From assembly GCF_035599575.1 (NCBI RefSeq), contig NZ_CP141179.1:3318501-3382500 (forward strand): DNA of 64,000 nt, written 5' to 3'. A model generated the notes under the pieces. It was not told the origin of the DNA and searched no databases. It saw only the letters and a program-made list of their open reading frames with translations. The translations under genes were made by a program, and so were the position numbers. Shown one piece after another: positions 17,371 to 27,687 of this stretch. Position 1 is the stretch's first letter. Each line of letters opens with the position of its first letter. The stretch is from Roseovarius sp. Pro17 (lineage in GTDB: Bacteria; Pseudomonadota; Alphaproteobacteria; Rhodobacterales; Rhodobacteraceae).

Positions 17371-18419
17371 GCCACGAAGCCACCAACTGGGCCATCAAAC
17401 AGCGCGGGCTGAAGCCCACCACCAAGATCGTGCTCTGGCATCTGTGTGACCGGTTCAACCCGGACTACGGCTGTTTTCCATCACAGGCGCGGCTGGCCCA
17501 TGATTGCGAGATCAGCCGGGCGACGCTGAACCGTCACCTCGACGGGCTGGAAGCACGCAAACTCATTCGCCGGATCCGGGTCATCGACCCCAGGACCGGC
17601 CAGCAGCGCCCCACCCGCTATCTTCTGGGCTTTGAGCCAGGGTTTACGCCGCGCGGATCGGGCCAAATCGAGAGTGATTCAACCAATCCCTTCGAGGCAG
17701 GAGAGGCTGAAACCCCGTGTCCGGATTTGAGACACGGGTCACTTGCCGAAAAATCGCATATCGACAAGGGCTTGTCGCCCGAGACAGACCCGAACCCGTG
17801 TCTCGTTTCAGAACACGGGTCCGTGTCTCAGTTTGGCGCAAACCCGTGTCTCAAAAATGACCAATCCCGTGTCTCAATTTGCGACACTAACCTTGTAAGG
17901 GAACCTTTAAGTAAACCAGTAAAGGAGGAGGAGGACGCGCAAGCGCGCGATTCCGATTTTGATCGGTTTTTTGCAGAGCTGCTCGGCGCGCTGGGCTTTG
18001 CCGCCAATGCCACGCTGCCCTCTTGGTGGCTGGGTTGGCCAGCGCGGACCCATGTGCGGCGATGGATCGATGATTTCGGGCTCTCCGAGAACCGGATCAT
18101 CGAGGTCGCGGCCGAAACCCGGAACGAACACCCCGATCCGCCCGATGGACCGAAAGCGCTGGATCGTGCCATGGAACGCGCCGCCCAGCGCGATGCGCAG
18201 GAGGCTGCCGCAAATGTCAGCGCCCTGAAATCCAAGCGCAGCCGCAAGGCCCAAGGCAAGCCACCGCCCAGCCCAGATGAACTGGCAACGTTCTATGCGG
18301 CCAAGGTCAACTCCGACGAATATCTGCCCAATGGCATGATCAGCAACGCCATGTGCGAGGCGATGCTGGCCCGCAGGTTGGTGACAGCGGACAGGCTGCG
18401 TCAGCGGGGGGGGCGGTGA
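17367..18419 (+). CDS. Phage replication initiator (lambda O-like) with HTH_36 domain
   Basis: 350 residues. The N-terminal 90 residues form a winged helix (ATNWAIKQRGLKPTTKIVLWHL, FPSQARLAHDCEISRATLNRHLDGLEARKLI) of HTH_36 type. The centre is low-complexity and is encoded by a cluster of seven CCCGTGTC(TC) repeats. The C-terminal part (FFAELLGALGFAAN... and MISNAMCEAMLARRLVTADRLRQ) may contact a helicase loader. A DNA-binding N-terminus with iterons inside the gene is the layout of lambda O, so an initiator role is inferred. It overlaps the methyltransferase start by 4 bp (GTGA). Confidence 0.75.
   Translation: MSHEATNWAIKQRGLKPTTKIVLWHLCDRFNPDYGCFPSQARLAHDCEISRATLNRHLDGLEARKLIRRIRVIDPRTGQQRPTRYLLGFEPGFTPRGSGQIESDSTNPFEAGEAETPCPDLRHGSLAEKSHIDKGLSPETDPNPCLVSEHGSVSQFGANPCLKNDQSRVSICDTNLVREPLSKPVKEEEDAQARDSDFDRFFAELLGALGFAANATLPSWWLGWPARTHVRRWIDDFGLSENRIIEVAAETRNEHPDPPDGPKALDRAMERAAQRDAQEAAANVSALKSKRSRKAQGKPPPSPDELATFYAAKVNSDEYLPNGMISNAMCEAMLARRLVTADRLRQRGGR
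17714..17876. repeat. Iteron cluster, probable phage replication origin
   Basis: CCCGTGTCTC-type repeats lie at 17714, 17795, 17820 (one base off), 17843 and 17866 on the plus strand and at 17729 and 17811 on the minus strand. The last three are spaced exactly 23 bp apart. A lower-GC segment (about 17872-17930) follows directly. Iterons followed by an AT-richer stretch, inside the initiator gene, match the structure of lambda ori. Confidence 0.75.
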
Positions 18420-19666
18420 ATGGCTTGGTGTCACGTCCCCGGCACGGATTGTCCCTCTGCGCAGGCGGCGGAGGCTTGGATATGGGCCTCATGCTCGCCG
18501 AACCCGGCTTCCACACCCGATGCTTTGTCGAATGGGAGGACTGGCCCCGCGCCGTCCTCATTGCCGCCCAGCGCGCGGGGTATTTCGCCCCCGCCCCGAT
18601 CTGGGATGATCTACGCAGTCTCAAAGCCCGCCCCTTCCGCGGAGCCTTCGATATCGTCCTTGCCGGATATCCCTGCCAGCCGTTCAGCGCCGCTGGCAAG
18701 CGCGGCGGGGCCGATGATCCCCGCCACCTGTGGCCAGAGGTCGCCCGCGTCGTCCGGGAGTGCGCTCCCGAGTGGGTCTTCCTCGAGAACGTCGCCGGTC
18801 ATGTCAGCCTTGGCCTTGAAATCGTGCTGCGAGAGCTTTGGGACATGGGCTACACGCCTGCGGCGGGCCTGTTCAGTGCGGCAGAAGTCGGCGCGCCGCA
18901 CCAGCGCATGCGCGTCTTCATCCTGGCCCACACCGATGAGCCTGCATCCCGGTACGGATCGTTACAACCCGGCGGGCAGCAGCGATTTCACCCGCAAGGC
19001 GGAAGCGCTGGCGCTGGACATCACCAACTGGTCGACGCCGAAAGCGACGGATGGCGCGAAGGGTGGGCCGGGCCAGATTTACGGCTCGGGTGGGAGGCCG
19101 CCCCTGCCAGCGCAGGCGGCACAATGGCAAACGCCAGTGGCGGACGATCAAGTGGACCGGCTGCGCGGCAAGATCAACAGCCGGGGCGAGCCGAAGCTGA
19201 GTGCGCAGGCGCTCCAGTGGCCGACTCCAGCGGCGCAGAACTGGAAGGGCAGCAGCCCGGCGAGCGTGACGCGGGCGGATGGCAAAAGCCGGATGGATAT
19301 CCTGCACTATCGAGCGGAACAGGGCTTCACCCACCCGGACCCGGTGATCGGGATGCATGGGCAGCAATCCTCGCCGCACGCCCCGATCTCGCGCCCGCTC
19401 TGGGCTTCCATGATTGCCTCGCATGGGCGGGCCGTCTCGCGGCGCATCCTGAAAGCCCGGGCACGGCGGCGGCTCAATCCGCTCTTCGTCGGATGGCTGA
19501 TGGGCTGGCCCATCGGGCACGCGCTCTGCGCCTGCTCGGCAATGGAGTTCACCCTCTGGCAGCGGCACATGCGTGGCGCTCTCTCGCAGCTGCCCATGGC
19601 CTCGGGCCCGTGGATCTGGCGACCGAGCGAGGGGCCGGACGGCCCAGCGCAGATGGACCTCTTTGA
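18416..19666 (+). CDS. DNA (cytosine-5) methyltransferase, frame carrying catalytic motifs
   Basis: The GTG at 18416 overlaps the preceding stop (GTGA) and follows a G-rich ribosome site. The first 180 residues carry C5-methyltransferase motifs: I (SLCAGGGGLDMGL), IV with the catalytic Cys (AGYPCQPFSAAG), VI (FLENVAGH) and VIII (HQRMRVF). After about 18924 this frame stays open but its codon bias drops, with family-like pieces VADSSGAELEG and motif IX/X LRLLGNGVHPLAAAHAW near the end. The second half is also coded, with better codon bias, in the +1 frame (next entry). Either a programmed +1 shift, a recent indel, or true dual coding could explain this. Confidence 0.75.
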   Translation: MNGLVSRPRHGLSLCAGGGGLDMGLMLAEPGFHTRCFVEWEDWPRAVLIAAQRAGYFAPAPIWDDLRSLKARPFRGAFDIVLAGYPCQPFSAAGKRGGADDPRHLWPEVARVVRECAPEWVFLENVAGHVSLGLEIVLRELWDMGYTPAAGLFSAAEVGAPHQRMRVFILAHTDEPASRYGSLQPGGQQRFHPQGGSAGAGHHQLVDAESDGWREGWAGPDLRLGWEAAPASAGGTMANASGGRSSGPAARQDQQPGRAEAECAGAPVADSSGAELEGQQPGERDAGGWQKPDGYPALSSGTGLHPPGPGDRDAWAAILAARPDLAPALGFHDCLAWAGRLAAHPESPGTAAAQSALRRMADGLAHRARALRLLGNGVHPLAAAHAWRSLAAAHGLGPVDLATERGAGRPSADGPL

Positions 19667-19682
19667 AGGAGTGCTGCCATGA
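18924..19682 (+). CDS. Alternative +1-frame C-terminal half of the C5 methyltransferase
   Basis: From 18924 the +1 frame shows strong G/C third positions and repeated target-recognition-like blocks WPTPMS, WSTPKATDG, WQTPVAD and WPTPAAQNWKG, then LNPLFVGWLMGWPIG, typical of C-terminal ends of phage methyltransferases. It ends with a beta-clamp-like motif QMDLFEGVLP, and its TGA overlaps the ATG of the next gene as ATGA, as real upstream genes do. The part of this frame before 18924 is Ser/Pro-rich noise, so the product most likely needs the N-terminal half from the other frame. Confidence 0.6.
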   Translation, partial: WPTPMSLHPGTDRYNPAGSSDFTRKAEALALDITNWSTPKATDGAKGGPGQIYGSGGRPPLPAQAAQWQTPVADDQVDRLRGKINSRGEPKLSAQALQWPTPAAQNWKGSSPASVTRADGKSRMDILHYRAEQGFTHPDPVIGMHGQQSSPHAPISRPLWASMIASHGRAVSRRILKARARRRLNPLFVGWLMGWPIGHALCACSAMEFTLWQRHMRGALSQLPMASGPWIWRPSEGPDGPAQMDLFEGVLP

Positions 19683-20344
19683 GTATGCAGGGACGGATTG
19701 CCCGGGCTGACGGGTCAAAGGTGAAACGCGCGCTGGGCGTGCAGGCGGCGCTGGAATGGGCGTTCCGGGTGGAAAAGGCACAGCTGGAACTGCCGCCGCC
19801 GGAGGATGTGGTCGAAGAAGGCTTTGGCTTTGGTCTCGAATATGTCCTGATGCAGCGCGCTGCGCTGGGCTGCAAGGTGGACGGTGGCCAGCACAAGATG
19901 GGCAGCTACACTCATGCGGACGCCGAGGTCATCGCCGCCATCGTCGCCGGTATGCCCGACAGTCTGGGCGGGATCCGCATGGCCATCCGCGTGGCCGAAC
20001 TTGCCCGCGCCGGGCTCACCCCCGACTGGATGCCCGGCGTCGTGCCGCGTTGCGTTCCGGTTGAGACGCGGCAGAATCAGCATGGTGTTCGGGCCGTGAC
20101 GGAAGTTGTGGGCACCGAACGGGTGCTGACCCGGGGCAAATGGCGCACGGTCGAAGTTCTGGCCTGCCCGATTACCTGGCGGCCACACCCAGAGCAGATC
20201 GCCTCCGCCCGGCGCGGCTATGAGGATTGGTGGCAGGCGCTGGATTGGGTGCGGGATGGGCTGGTGGCTGGCGGGATGCTGCGGGAGGTTGAGGTGACGG
20301 CGGCGATGCCGAAAGTGCGGCCATGGCAGGCCCGCAAGGCATAA
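19679..20344 (+). CDS. Conserved phage protein, unknown function
   Basis: 221 residues, translationally coupled to the methyltransferase +1 frame (ATGA overlap, GAAGGAG upstream). The N-terminus is basic (IARADGSKVKRALGVQAALEWAFRVEKAQLEL) and helical, and a Trp-rich segment (YEDWWQALDWVRDGLVAGGML) lies near the C-terminus. I recognise no domain. It closes the early replication block; the next 86 bp hold the promoter region of the hsd genes. Confidence 0.65.
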   Translation: MSMQGRIARADGSKVKRALGVQAALEWAFRVEKAQLELPPPEDVVEEGFGFGLEYVLMQRAALGCKVDGGQHKMGSYTHADAEVIAAIVAGMPDSLGGIRMAIRVAELARAGLTPDWMPGVVPRCVPVETRQNQHGVRAVTEVVGTERVLTRGKWRTVEVLACPITWRPHPEQIASARRGYEDWWQALDWVRDGLVAGGMLREVEVTAAMPKVRPWQARKA

Positions 20345-20430
20345 CCCCTTCAAACGCTTCTTAATCTCTGGATTTAAACCTCTGCCTGAAATACGGTCCT
20401 GAAAAGACGTTGCATGGGGTGGATTATTCA

Positions 20431-21972
20431 ATGGCATCAATAGAAAACGGTTCGGATCTTGGCATTGAGGCCAGCCTATTCAAAACCGCCGATAAACTGC
20501 GCGGCAATATGGAGCCGTCGGACTACAAGCACGTCGCTCTTGGTCTGATATTTCTCAAGCACATCTCGGACAGTTTCGAGTTGAAGCGCCAACAGCTGCT
20601 CGCCGACTACCCTGAAGATGCGGAAGACCCAGACGCATACCTTGCCGAAAACGTCTTCTGGGTTCCGGCCGACGCACGCTGGTCGCATCTTCAGGCCAGC
20701 GCCAAGCAGACAACTATTGGCAAGCTGATCGACGAAGCAATGATCGCCATCGAGAAGGTGAACCCCTCCCTCAAGGGCGTCCTGCCAAAAGATTATGGCC
20801 GCCCTGCGCTCAACGCCGTCATGCTGGGCGAACTGATCGACCTCATTTCCGGTATCGCGCTGGGCGAAGGCAAGGACAAGGCGCGCGACCTTTTGGGCAG
20901 AGTCTACGAATACTTCCTCGGCCAATTCGCAGGCAGCGAAGGCAAGCGCGGCGGTGAGTTCTACACCCCCCGCTCCGTCGTGCGCACCATGGTTGAAATG
21001 CTGGAGCCGTACAAAGGCCGCGTCTATGATCCCTGCTGTGGCTCGGGCGGCATGTTTGTGCAGTCGGAAAAGTTCGTGGAGGCCCATGGCGGCCGTCTGG
21101 GCGACATCGCTATCTACGGGCAGGAAAGCAACTATACCACCTGGCGGCTGTGCAAGATGAACCTCGCCGTGCGCGGCATCGACGCCGATATCAAGTGGAA
21201 CTCCGAAGGCACCTTCCACAAGAACGAACTGCCCGATCTGCGCGCCGATGTGATCCTTGCCAACCCACCCTTCAACATCTCGGATTGGGGCGGTGAGCGG
21301 CTGCGCGAGGATGGGCGCTGGAAATATGGCACGCCCCCCGCAGGCAACGCCAACTACGCTTGGCTACAGCACATCCTGCACCATCTGGCCCCCTCGGGAA
21401 CGGCGGGCGTTGTCCTGGCCAATGGCTCGATGTCCTCGACCCAGTCGGGTGAGGGCGAGTTGCGCAAGGCGATGATTGAAGCCGAAGTGATTGACTGCAT
21501 GATCGCCCTGCCGGGGCAGTTGTTCTATTCCACCCAGATCCCGGCCTGCCTGTGGTTTCTTGCCAAGGACAAATCCAATGGCATCGCCCGCGACCGTAAA
21601 CTGCGCGACCGGCAGGGCGAGGTGCTGTTTATCGACGCCCGCAAGCTGGGCTTCATGGTGGACCGCACCCGGAAAGAGTTTTCGGACGCCGACGTCAGCC
21701 AGATCGCCGAGACCTACCACGCCTGGCGGCTGGGTGTGGGCTACGCCGATGTTCCGGGCTTCTGCAAATCTGCCAGCCTTGAGGAAATCCGCTCCCACGG
21801 CCACGTCCTGACACCCGGCCGCTATGTCGGAGCCGAGGCGGTAGAGGAGGACGACACCCCTTTCGCCGAGCGGTTCTTGGCCCTGCAGGACACACTGGAA
21901 GAGCAGTTTGCGCAATCTGAGGCGCTGACCGCGACAATCCGCGAGCGTTTGGCGGGGGTGGTTGGGCTGTGA
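20431..21972 (+). CDS. hsdM: Type I restriction-modification methyltransferase HsdM
   Basis: 513 residues. The N-terminal HsdM helical domain ([30 protein letters not shown]) is followed by an N6-adenine methylase with SAM motif [13 protein letters not shown] and catalytic NPPF ([16 protein letters not shown]). It adds the protective adenine methylation and forms the core of the R-M complex with HsdS and HsdR downstream. The start MASIENGSD at 20431 is preferred to a longer reading. It overlaps hsdS by 4 bp. Confidence 0.95.
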   Translation: MASIENGSDLGIEASLFKTADKLRGNMEPSDYKHVALGLIFLKHISDSFELKRQQLLADYPEDAEDPDAYLAENVFWVPADARWSHLQASAKQTTIGKLIDEAMIAIEKVNPSLKGVLPKDYGRPALNAVMLGELIDLISGIALGEGKDKARDLLGRVYEYFLGQFAGSEGKRGGEFYTPRSVVRTMVEMLEPYKGRVYDPCCGSGGMFVQSEKFVEAHGGRLGDIAIYGQESNYTTWRLCKMNLAVRGIDADIKWNSEGTFHKNELPDLRADVILANPPFNISDWGGERLREDGRWKYGTPPAGNANYAWLQHILHHLAPSGTAGVVLANGSMSSTQSGEGELRKAMIEAEVIDCMIALPGQLFYSTQIPACLWFLAKDKSNGIARDRKLRDRQGEVLFIDARKLGFMVDRTRKEFSDADVSQIAETYHAWRLGVGYADVPGFCKSASLEEIRSHGHVLTPGRYVGAEAVEEDDTPFAERFLALQDTLEEQFAQSEALTATIRERLAGVVGL

Positions 21973-23228
21973 AGGAGGATTGGCAAGGCTGCCAACTAGG
22001 CGACGCAATCAATTTGAAACGCGGTTATGACCTGCCCAAAAAGGAGCGGTCGCTTGGTACGTTTCCAATCATTTCATCATCTGGATTTTCTGACACCCAC
22101 TCTGTAGCCAAGGTCAAAGGGCCGGGAGTGGTAACTGGACGATATGGCACCATTGGCACAGTCTACTTTGTTCAGGGTGATTTCTGGCCTCTGAATACTG
22201 CCCTCTACGTACAAGACTTCAAAGGGAATGATCCTCATTTTATTTCATATTTTTTGCGTGGGTTAGACTTTCAGGCCTATTCGGACAAAGCTGCTGTACC
22301 CGGAATAAATCGTAACGATTTACATCAGGCAGAGATATTACTTCCACCCCTTCTCGAACAACGCGCCATTGCCGCCACGCTCGGAGCGCTGGATAACAAG
22401 ATTGAGTTGAACCTGAGGATGAACGAGACGCTGGAGGCCATGGCGCGGGCGCTGTTTCGCGACTGGTTCGTCGATTTCGGCCCCACCCGCCGCAAAATTG
22501 CTGGCGCAACCGACCCAGCCGCCATCCTCGGCCACCTACTGCACGACCCCACACAATCCGCCCCTCTCGCCGCTCTTTTTCCTGACAGCTTTGGTGCAGG
22601 CGAATTTCCGGAGGGGTGGAGCCTATCAACAATCGGTGAGGTCGCAAAAAACCATTCGGAAACAATGGATCTCAAGAAACGTCAGAAAGTGATTTTTATC
22701 AATACAGGTGATGTCTCACAGGGAAGATTTTTGCATGCGGATTACTCCGATGCAAACGGGCTTCCAGGTCAGGCCAAAAAGAAGATTGAAGTTGGGGATA
22801 TTTTGTATAGTGAAATACGCCCCAAAAATAAAAGATTTGCTTTTGTTAATTTCGATGCGCCGGACCACATAGTATCAACAAAATTCATGGTCTTGCGAAC
22901 AATCTCCACCGTCTCACCTATACACCTCTATTTCTTGGTTTCTTCCCCAGAAGCCGTGGCAGAATTTAATACAACAGCCGAGTCACGGTCTGGAACATTT
23001 CCTCAGATAACATTCGATTCGATCAAACATTATCCGGTTATGTTGGCCAGCGAAGGCATTATGAAGGCGTTTCGTGAGATCCTCGAATTAATATTTGGAT
23101 TTCAGTGGGCAAACGAACAAGCAAACGAAACCCTCGCCCAAACCCGCGACCTCCTACTGCCGCGCTTGATGTCTGGGGAATTGCGGGTGACTGATCTTGA
23201 CCAAGTCGAAGAGGAAACCGCCGCATGA
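21969..23228 (+). CDS. hsdS: Type I restriction-modification specificity subunit HsdS
   Basis: 419 residues with two target recognition domains, each followed by a conserved helical region ([48 protein letters not shown] and the C-terminal [27 protein letters not shown], in pieces). This is the standard HsdS plan for a bipartite DNA target. The GC content drops inside both recognition domains, as often seen where these are exchanged. GTG start overlapping hsdM; ends overlapping the next gene by 4 bp. Confidence 0.93.
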   Translation: MKEDWQGCQLGDAINLKRGYDLPKKERSLGTFPIISSSGFSDTHSVAKVKGPGVVTGRYGTIGTVYFVQGDFWPLNTALYVQDFKGNDPHFISYFLRGLDFQAYSDKAAVPGINRNDLHQAEILLPPLLEQRAIAATLGALDNKIELNLRMNETLEAMARALFRDWFVDFGPTRRKIAGATDPAAILGHLLHDPTQSAPLAALFPDSFGAGEFPEGWSLSTIGEVAKNHSETMDLKKRQKVIFINTGDVSQGRFLHADYSDANGLPGQAKKKIEVGDILYSEIRPKNKRFAFVNFDAPDHIVSTKFMVLRTISTVSPIHLYFLVSSPEAVAEFNTTAESRSGTFPQITFDSIKHYPVMLASEGIMKAFREILELIFGFQWANEQANETLAQTRDLLLPRLMSGELRVTDLDQVEEETAA

Positions 23229-23626
23229 ACCTGCCGGTACGCACCAAGAACGCCATGCTGCTTGGAAACGGGCTGATCGCCCATATCCGCACGGTGCAGG
23301 AGTATCGGAAAAAGCACGGCAAGGTGCCCCAGCGTCCCTACCTGACCTACACGCAACTGGTGGAACAAACAGGCGCAAAGCTGGCCATGGTCGGCATCGG
23401 CAACCCGCTGGACGAAGTGATGACCGCCATTCATGCGCCTGACGTCCCCGACAAACTGCGTGGTCTGACATTGTTCGTCACGGACAAGTCCGGCACGATC
23501 GCCTACGGTACTGGCAAACACGACTGGCGTGGCATCAATGCAAAGAACGCCCCTCAGTACCGCGCTGCTGTCCTTGAACAGGATTGGACCGATGTAGGTT
23601 TCGTTTCAATCGATCAGCCGGTTTAA
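23225..23626 (+). CDS. Uncharacterised protein inside the hsd operon
   Basis: 133 residues, ATG overlapping the hsdS stop. The middle (PQRPYLTYTQLVEQTGAKLAMVGIGNPLDEVMTAIH) looks like a small alpha/beta or winged-helix domain, and a short beta segment (RGLTLFVTDKSGTIAYGTGKHDW) follows. I know no family name. The tight coupling to hsdS and the following gene suggests that it belongs to the restriction locus, for example as an accessory or regulatory factor. Confidence 0.65.
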   Translation: MNLPVRTKNAMLLGNGLIAHIRTVQEYRKKHGKVPQRPYLTYTQLVEQTGAKLAMVGIGNPLDEVMTAIHAPDVPDKLRGLTLFVTDKSGTIAYGTGKHDWRGINAKNAPQYRAAVLEQDWTDVGFVSIDQPV

Positions 23627-23629
23627 ACT

Positions 23630-24526
23630 ATGCCGACCCTGCTCCATACTTTCTTGGAACTCGGAGACGCCGTCTCTCGCAATCTCGCCTTCGCACATGC
23701 CAACGATGGCAAGGTAAGTTACGGTGAAGAAACGATCACCGAGACCAACCTTCTGGAAATTCTCCGTAAGCATGGCGACCGCGGTACGCAGTTGACCGCG
23801 ATTTCCAAGGGCAAGGAAGCGATGATCGGGGCTGACTGGGAATGGGTGGTCGTCGGCAAGAAATATAGCTTCTTCATGCGTGTCCAGGCGAAGCGGACCA
23901 AGAAGAACGACAAACTATCAACCAAGCACAAGGTTGGAAAACCGCCGAAAGTACCGAAAGAGCAAATCGATGTTCTCATCGACAATTGCCCCGCGAAGAA
24001 TTCCGGTGATATCACCTGGCGGGCCGTCTATTGCTTTTATTCCAAGAACTCCGAGCGAAACCAATGGAAGTCAGCTGCAGCAAAGCAACCATATCGTGTT
24101 TTCGAGTACGGATGTTTGATTGCAGACGCTAGTGAGGTAAAGAAAAAAGCCAAGATCGGGACCATTCAGGATGTCGAGGACATCTCGGTTCCATGGCATT
24201 TCTTTTTCGCACCCGCTCGGTTCAACGCGTATTATCTTTTCGAAGATTCGATCGTCGTTGCTGATGGAAGCTTGGGTTTTCAGACAGCAGATGTAATCTT
24301 GTCCGAATTTTCCACTGACGACGCGGCTGACGGGGCCGCTTCAATTAGTTTTCCTACTGCTGAGCAGCTGAACGGTGAAATGCGCATTGACGACAACATG
24401 ATCGGATTGAGGCCTACAAACCCGGAAGAAGTTGAGCGTGTTCGAACCCGTGATCGTCGCGATGGCATCGATGCTCCGCGTTTCCTGATCCTTGACGTCA
24501 AGGACGAGCCGAGGAGAAGAACGTAA
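23630..24526 (+). CDS. DUF6615-like protein inside the hsd operon
   Basis: 298 residues, 3 bp after the previous gene. Conserved-looking blocks [38 protein letters not shown] and [11 protein letters not shown] fit the DUF6615 pattern (an acidic GxDWEW followed by a basic RVQAKR, which could be a nuclease-like E...QxK core). The stop TAA overlaps the hsdR ATG (TAATG), so it is translated together with hsdR. Function unknown; nuclease-like activity is inference. Confidence 0.65.
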   Translation: MPTLLHTFLELGDAVSRNLAFAHANDGKVSYGEETITETNLLEILRKHGDRGTQLTAISKGKEAMIGADWEWVVVGKKYSFFMRVQAKRTKKNDKLSTKHKVGKPPKVPKEQIDVLIDNCPAKNSGDITWRAVYCFYSKNSERNQWKSAAAKQPYRVFEYGCLIADASEVKKKAKIGTIQDVEDISVPWHFFFAPARFNAYYLFEDSIVVADGSLGFQTADVILSEFSTDDAADGAASISFPTAEQLNGEMRIDDNMIGLRPTNPEEVERVRTRDRRDGIDAPRFLILDVKDEPRRRT

Positions 24527-27500
24527 TGCCAACTCTGTCCGAAGCCGAAGTCGAAGCTGTTCTTCTAGATCAACTCTCAGCCTTGGGCTACATATGCATA
24601 AACGATGCCATTTCTGGCCCGATGGCCGCGCGCCGGAACGTGAGGCCTATTCCGATACGTTCCTGCCCACGCGCCTGCGCGATGCAATAGCCCGACTGAA
24701 CCCCCAAATCCCCAAAGACGCCCGCGAGGATGCGCTGCGCAAGTTGCTCGCGGTCGAGCGCCCCTCGCTGATTGAGGAAAACCGCCGTCTGCATCGTGCG
24801 ATGGTCGAAGGTGTGCCGGTGGAATACCGCGCTGAGGATGGCACAATCCGCGGTGACGCTGTGCGCCTTATCGACCCTGAGGACCAGCAGAACGACTGGC
24901 TGGCCATCGCGCAGTTCACAGTGATCGAAAGTGGCAACAACCGCCGCCCTGACGTGGTGGTATTCCTGAATGGCCTGCCCGTCGGTGTGATCGAGGTGAA
25001 GAAGCCGGGGTCCGAGAACGCAACACTCGGCGCGGCGTTCAACCAATTGCAAACCTACAAGGCACAGATTGGATCACTGTTCCGCGCCAATGCGGTGCTG
25101 GTGACGACTGACGGTATTCAGGCCCGCATCGGGTCGCTGACCGCCGATCTGGAACGCTTCATGCCCTGGCGCACGACCGATGGCGTTGATGTGGCCCCCA
25201 AGGGCGCGCCGGAAATGTCCGTGCTGATCGAGGGGATCTTCGCGCGCCACCGGCTGTTGTCGCTGTTGCGGGATTTCACAGTTTTTGGCGACACCTCCGG
25301 CGGCATCGCCAAGATCATCGCGGGTTATCATCAATTCCACGCCGTCAAGCGCGCGGTCATCAGCACCGTCGAGGCCAGCCGGTCGCAAGGTGATCGTAAG
25401 GCAGGGGTTATCTGGCACACGCAAGGGTCCGGCAAAAGCTTGCTGATGGCATTTTACGCCGGGCAGCTGGTGCGCGAACCAACGATGGAAAATCCGACCA
25501 TCGTAGTGATCACTGATCGCAACGACTTGGACGACCAACTCTTCGGAACATTCTCAATGTGCCGCGACCTAATCCGCCAGACGCCGGTGCAGGCCGACAA
25601 CCGGGAGGATCTGCAAAAGGCACTCGCGCGCGCCTCGGGCGGGGTTATCTTCACCACCATTCAGAAGTTTGCCCCTGAGAAAGGCGAGACCTACCCAATG
25701 CTGACCGACCGCCGCAATGTGGTTGTCATCGCTGACGAGGCCCACCGCAGCCAGTATGGGTTCAAAGCGCGCATCGAGAAAACCGGCGCCATCGCCTATG
25801 GTTTCGCCAAACACCTGCGCGATGCGCTGCCCAACGCGTCTTTCATAGGCTTCACCGGAACGCCAATCGAACAGGATGATGTGAACACGCCTGCGGTGTT
25901 TGGCCATTACATCGACGTCTACGATATTAGCCGTGCCGTCGAGGATGGGGCGACGGTGCCGATTTACTATGAGTCCCGTCTTGCCAGGATTGAGCTGCCC
26001 GACGCGGAAAAGCCCAAGGTTGATGTGGAGATCGAAGAGCTTACCGAGGATGAAGCTGTCAGCGAGCAGGAACGGTTGAAGCGAAAATGGTCCACCGTCG
26101 AGGCGCTTGTCGGCTCCGAGAAACGGCTACGCATGGTTGCTGAGGATCTGGTCACGCATTTTGAGGCGCGCGTGCAGGCGATGGACGGCAAGGCCATGAT
26201 CGTCTGCATGAGCCGTCGTATCTGTGTGGACCTCTACAACCAGATCGTGGCCCTTCGCCCAGAATGGCATTCCGACGACGACGCAGGTGGCGTGATCAAG
26301 ATCGTCATGACGGGGTCTGCCTCGGATCCCGAGAACTGGCAGCCCCATATCGGCGGCAAGGCACGGCGCGACCTTCTGGCGAAGCGCGCAAAGGATTCGA
26401 AAGACCCGCTCAAATTAGTGATTGTCCGGGACATGTGGCTGACCGGATTTGACGCGCCGTCGATGCACACGATGTACATCGACAAGCCGATGCGCGGTCA
26501 TGGGTTGATGCAGGCCATTGCGCGGGTGAACCGTGTGTTCAGCGACAAGCCCGCAGGCTTGATCGTCGATTACATCGGCATCGCCCAGAATCTGAAATCC
26601 GCGCTGGGCCAATACTCCCAATCAGACCAGGAACAAGCAGGCATCGACGAGGCCGAGGCTGTAGCGGCCCTTTTGGAACGATTGGATGTGGTGCGCGCCA
26701 TGTTCCACGGCTTTGACTATTCAACTGGGCAAACAGGCACGCCACATCAGCGCCTGGTCGCCTTAGCTGGAGCACTCGACTGGATCCTTGCAAAGCAGGA
26801 CGAAGCCGCCCAGCGCGAAACTGACAAGGAAGCCAAGAAGTCCGCGCACCGTCGTTATCAGGACGCTGTGCTGGCGCTGTCCAAGGCCTTTGCCCTCTGT
26901 TCGGCCAGCGATACCGCCCGCGACGTTCGCGACGAGGTCGGCTTCTTTCAGACCGTGCGGGCGGCGATGGTCAAGGCCGCTGATACCTCCGGCCGCTCTG
27001 CCGCCGACCGCGATCTGGCCATTCGCCAAATCGTCAATGGGGCGGTCGCCTCAACCGAGATCGTCGACATCCTTTCGGCGGCTGGGCTTTCATCGCCAGA
27101 TATTTCGATCCTATCGGATGAGTTCCTGGCCGAAATCGGGCAGATGGAGAAGAAAAACCTCGCCCTTGAAGCGCTGAAAAAGCTGCTGAATGACGAGATC
27201 AGATCGCGCAGCCGCTCAAACGTTATCGAGACCCGGAAATTCTCGGAACGGCTGGACGAGGCTATTTCGCGCTATCACACCAATGCCATCAGCACCGTTG
27301 AGGTGCTGCAGGAACTGATCGCGCTGGCGAAAGAGGTGCGCGAGGCCAGAAGCCGAGGTGAGGAAACTGGACTGACGCCGGAAGAGATCGCTTTCTATGA
27401 TGCGCTGGCCGACAATCAGAGTGCCGTCGATGTCCTTGGCAATGACCAGTTGAAGATCATCGCGCATGAATTGCTGAAGGGCTTGAAAGCCAATGTCAGT

Positions 27501-27659
27501 ATCGACTGGGCACACCGCGACAGTGCCCGTGCGCGACTGCGGGTTCTCGTGAAGCGCATCCTGCGGAAATACGGCTACCCGCCTGATTTGGAGGACGCCG
27601 CAGTTCGGGGCGTTCTGTCGCAGGCGGAAGCGATGCTATCGGAGATCACTGATAGCTAA
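24526..27659 (+). CDS. hsdR: Type I restriction endonuclease HsdR with apparent N-terminal frameshift
   Basis: The natural start is ATG 24526 (TAATG overlap, GAGGAGA upstream), giving [20 protein letters not shown] and [12 protein letters not shown]. After about 30 codons this frame ends at a stop, while the rest of HsdR continues in another frame from [16 protein letters not shown]. One missing base near 24610-24622 (ggcccg) explains this. The remainder is intact: nuclease core [20 protein letters not shown], Walker [20 protein letters not shown], helicase motifs and a long helical C-terminus. An internal ATG at 24594 could still yield a nearly full protein. Confidence 0.85.
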
Positions 27660-27687
27660 ACAAAACTAAATTAAGAAAAGGTGCGGC

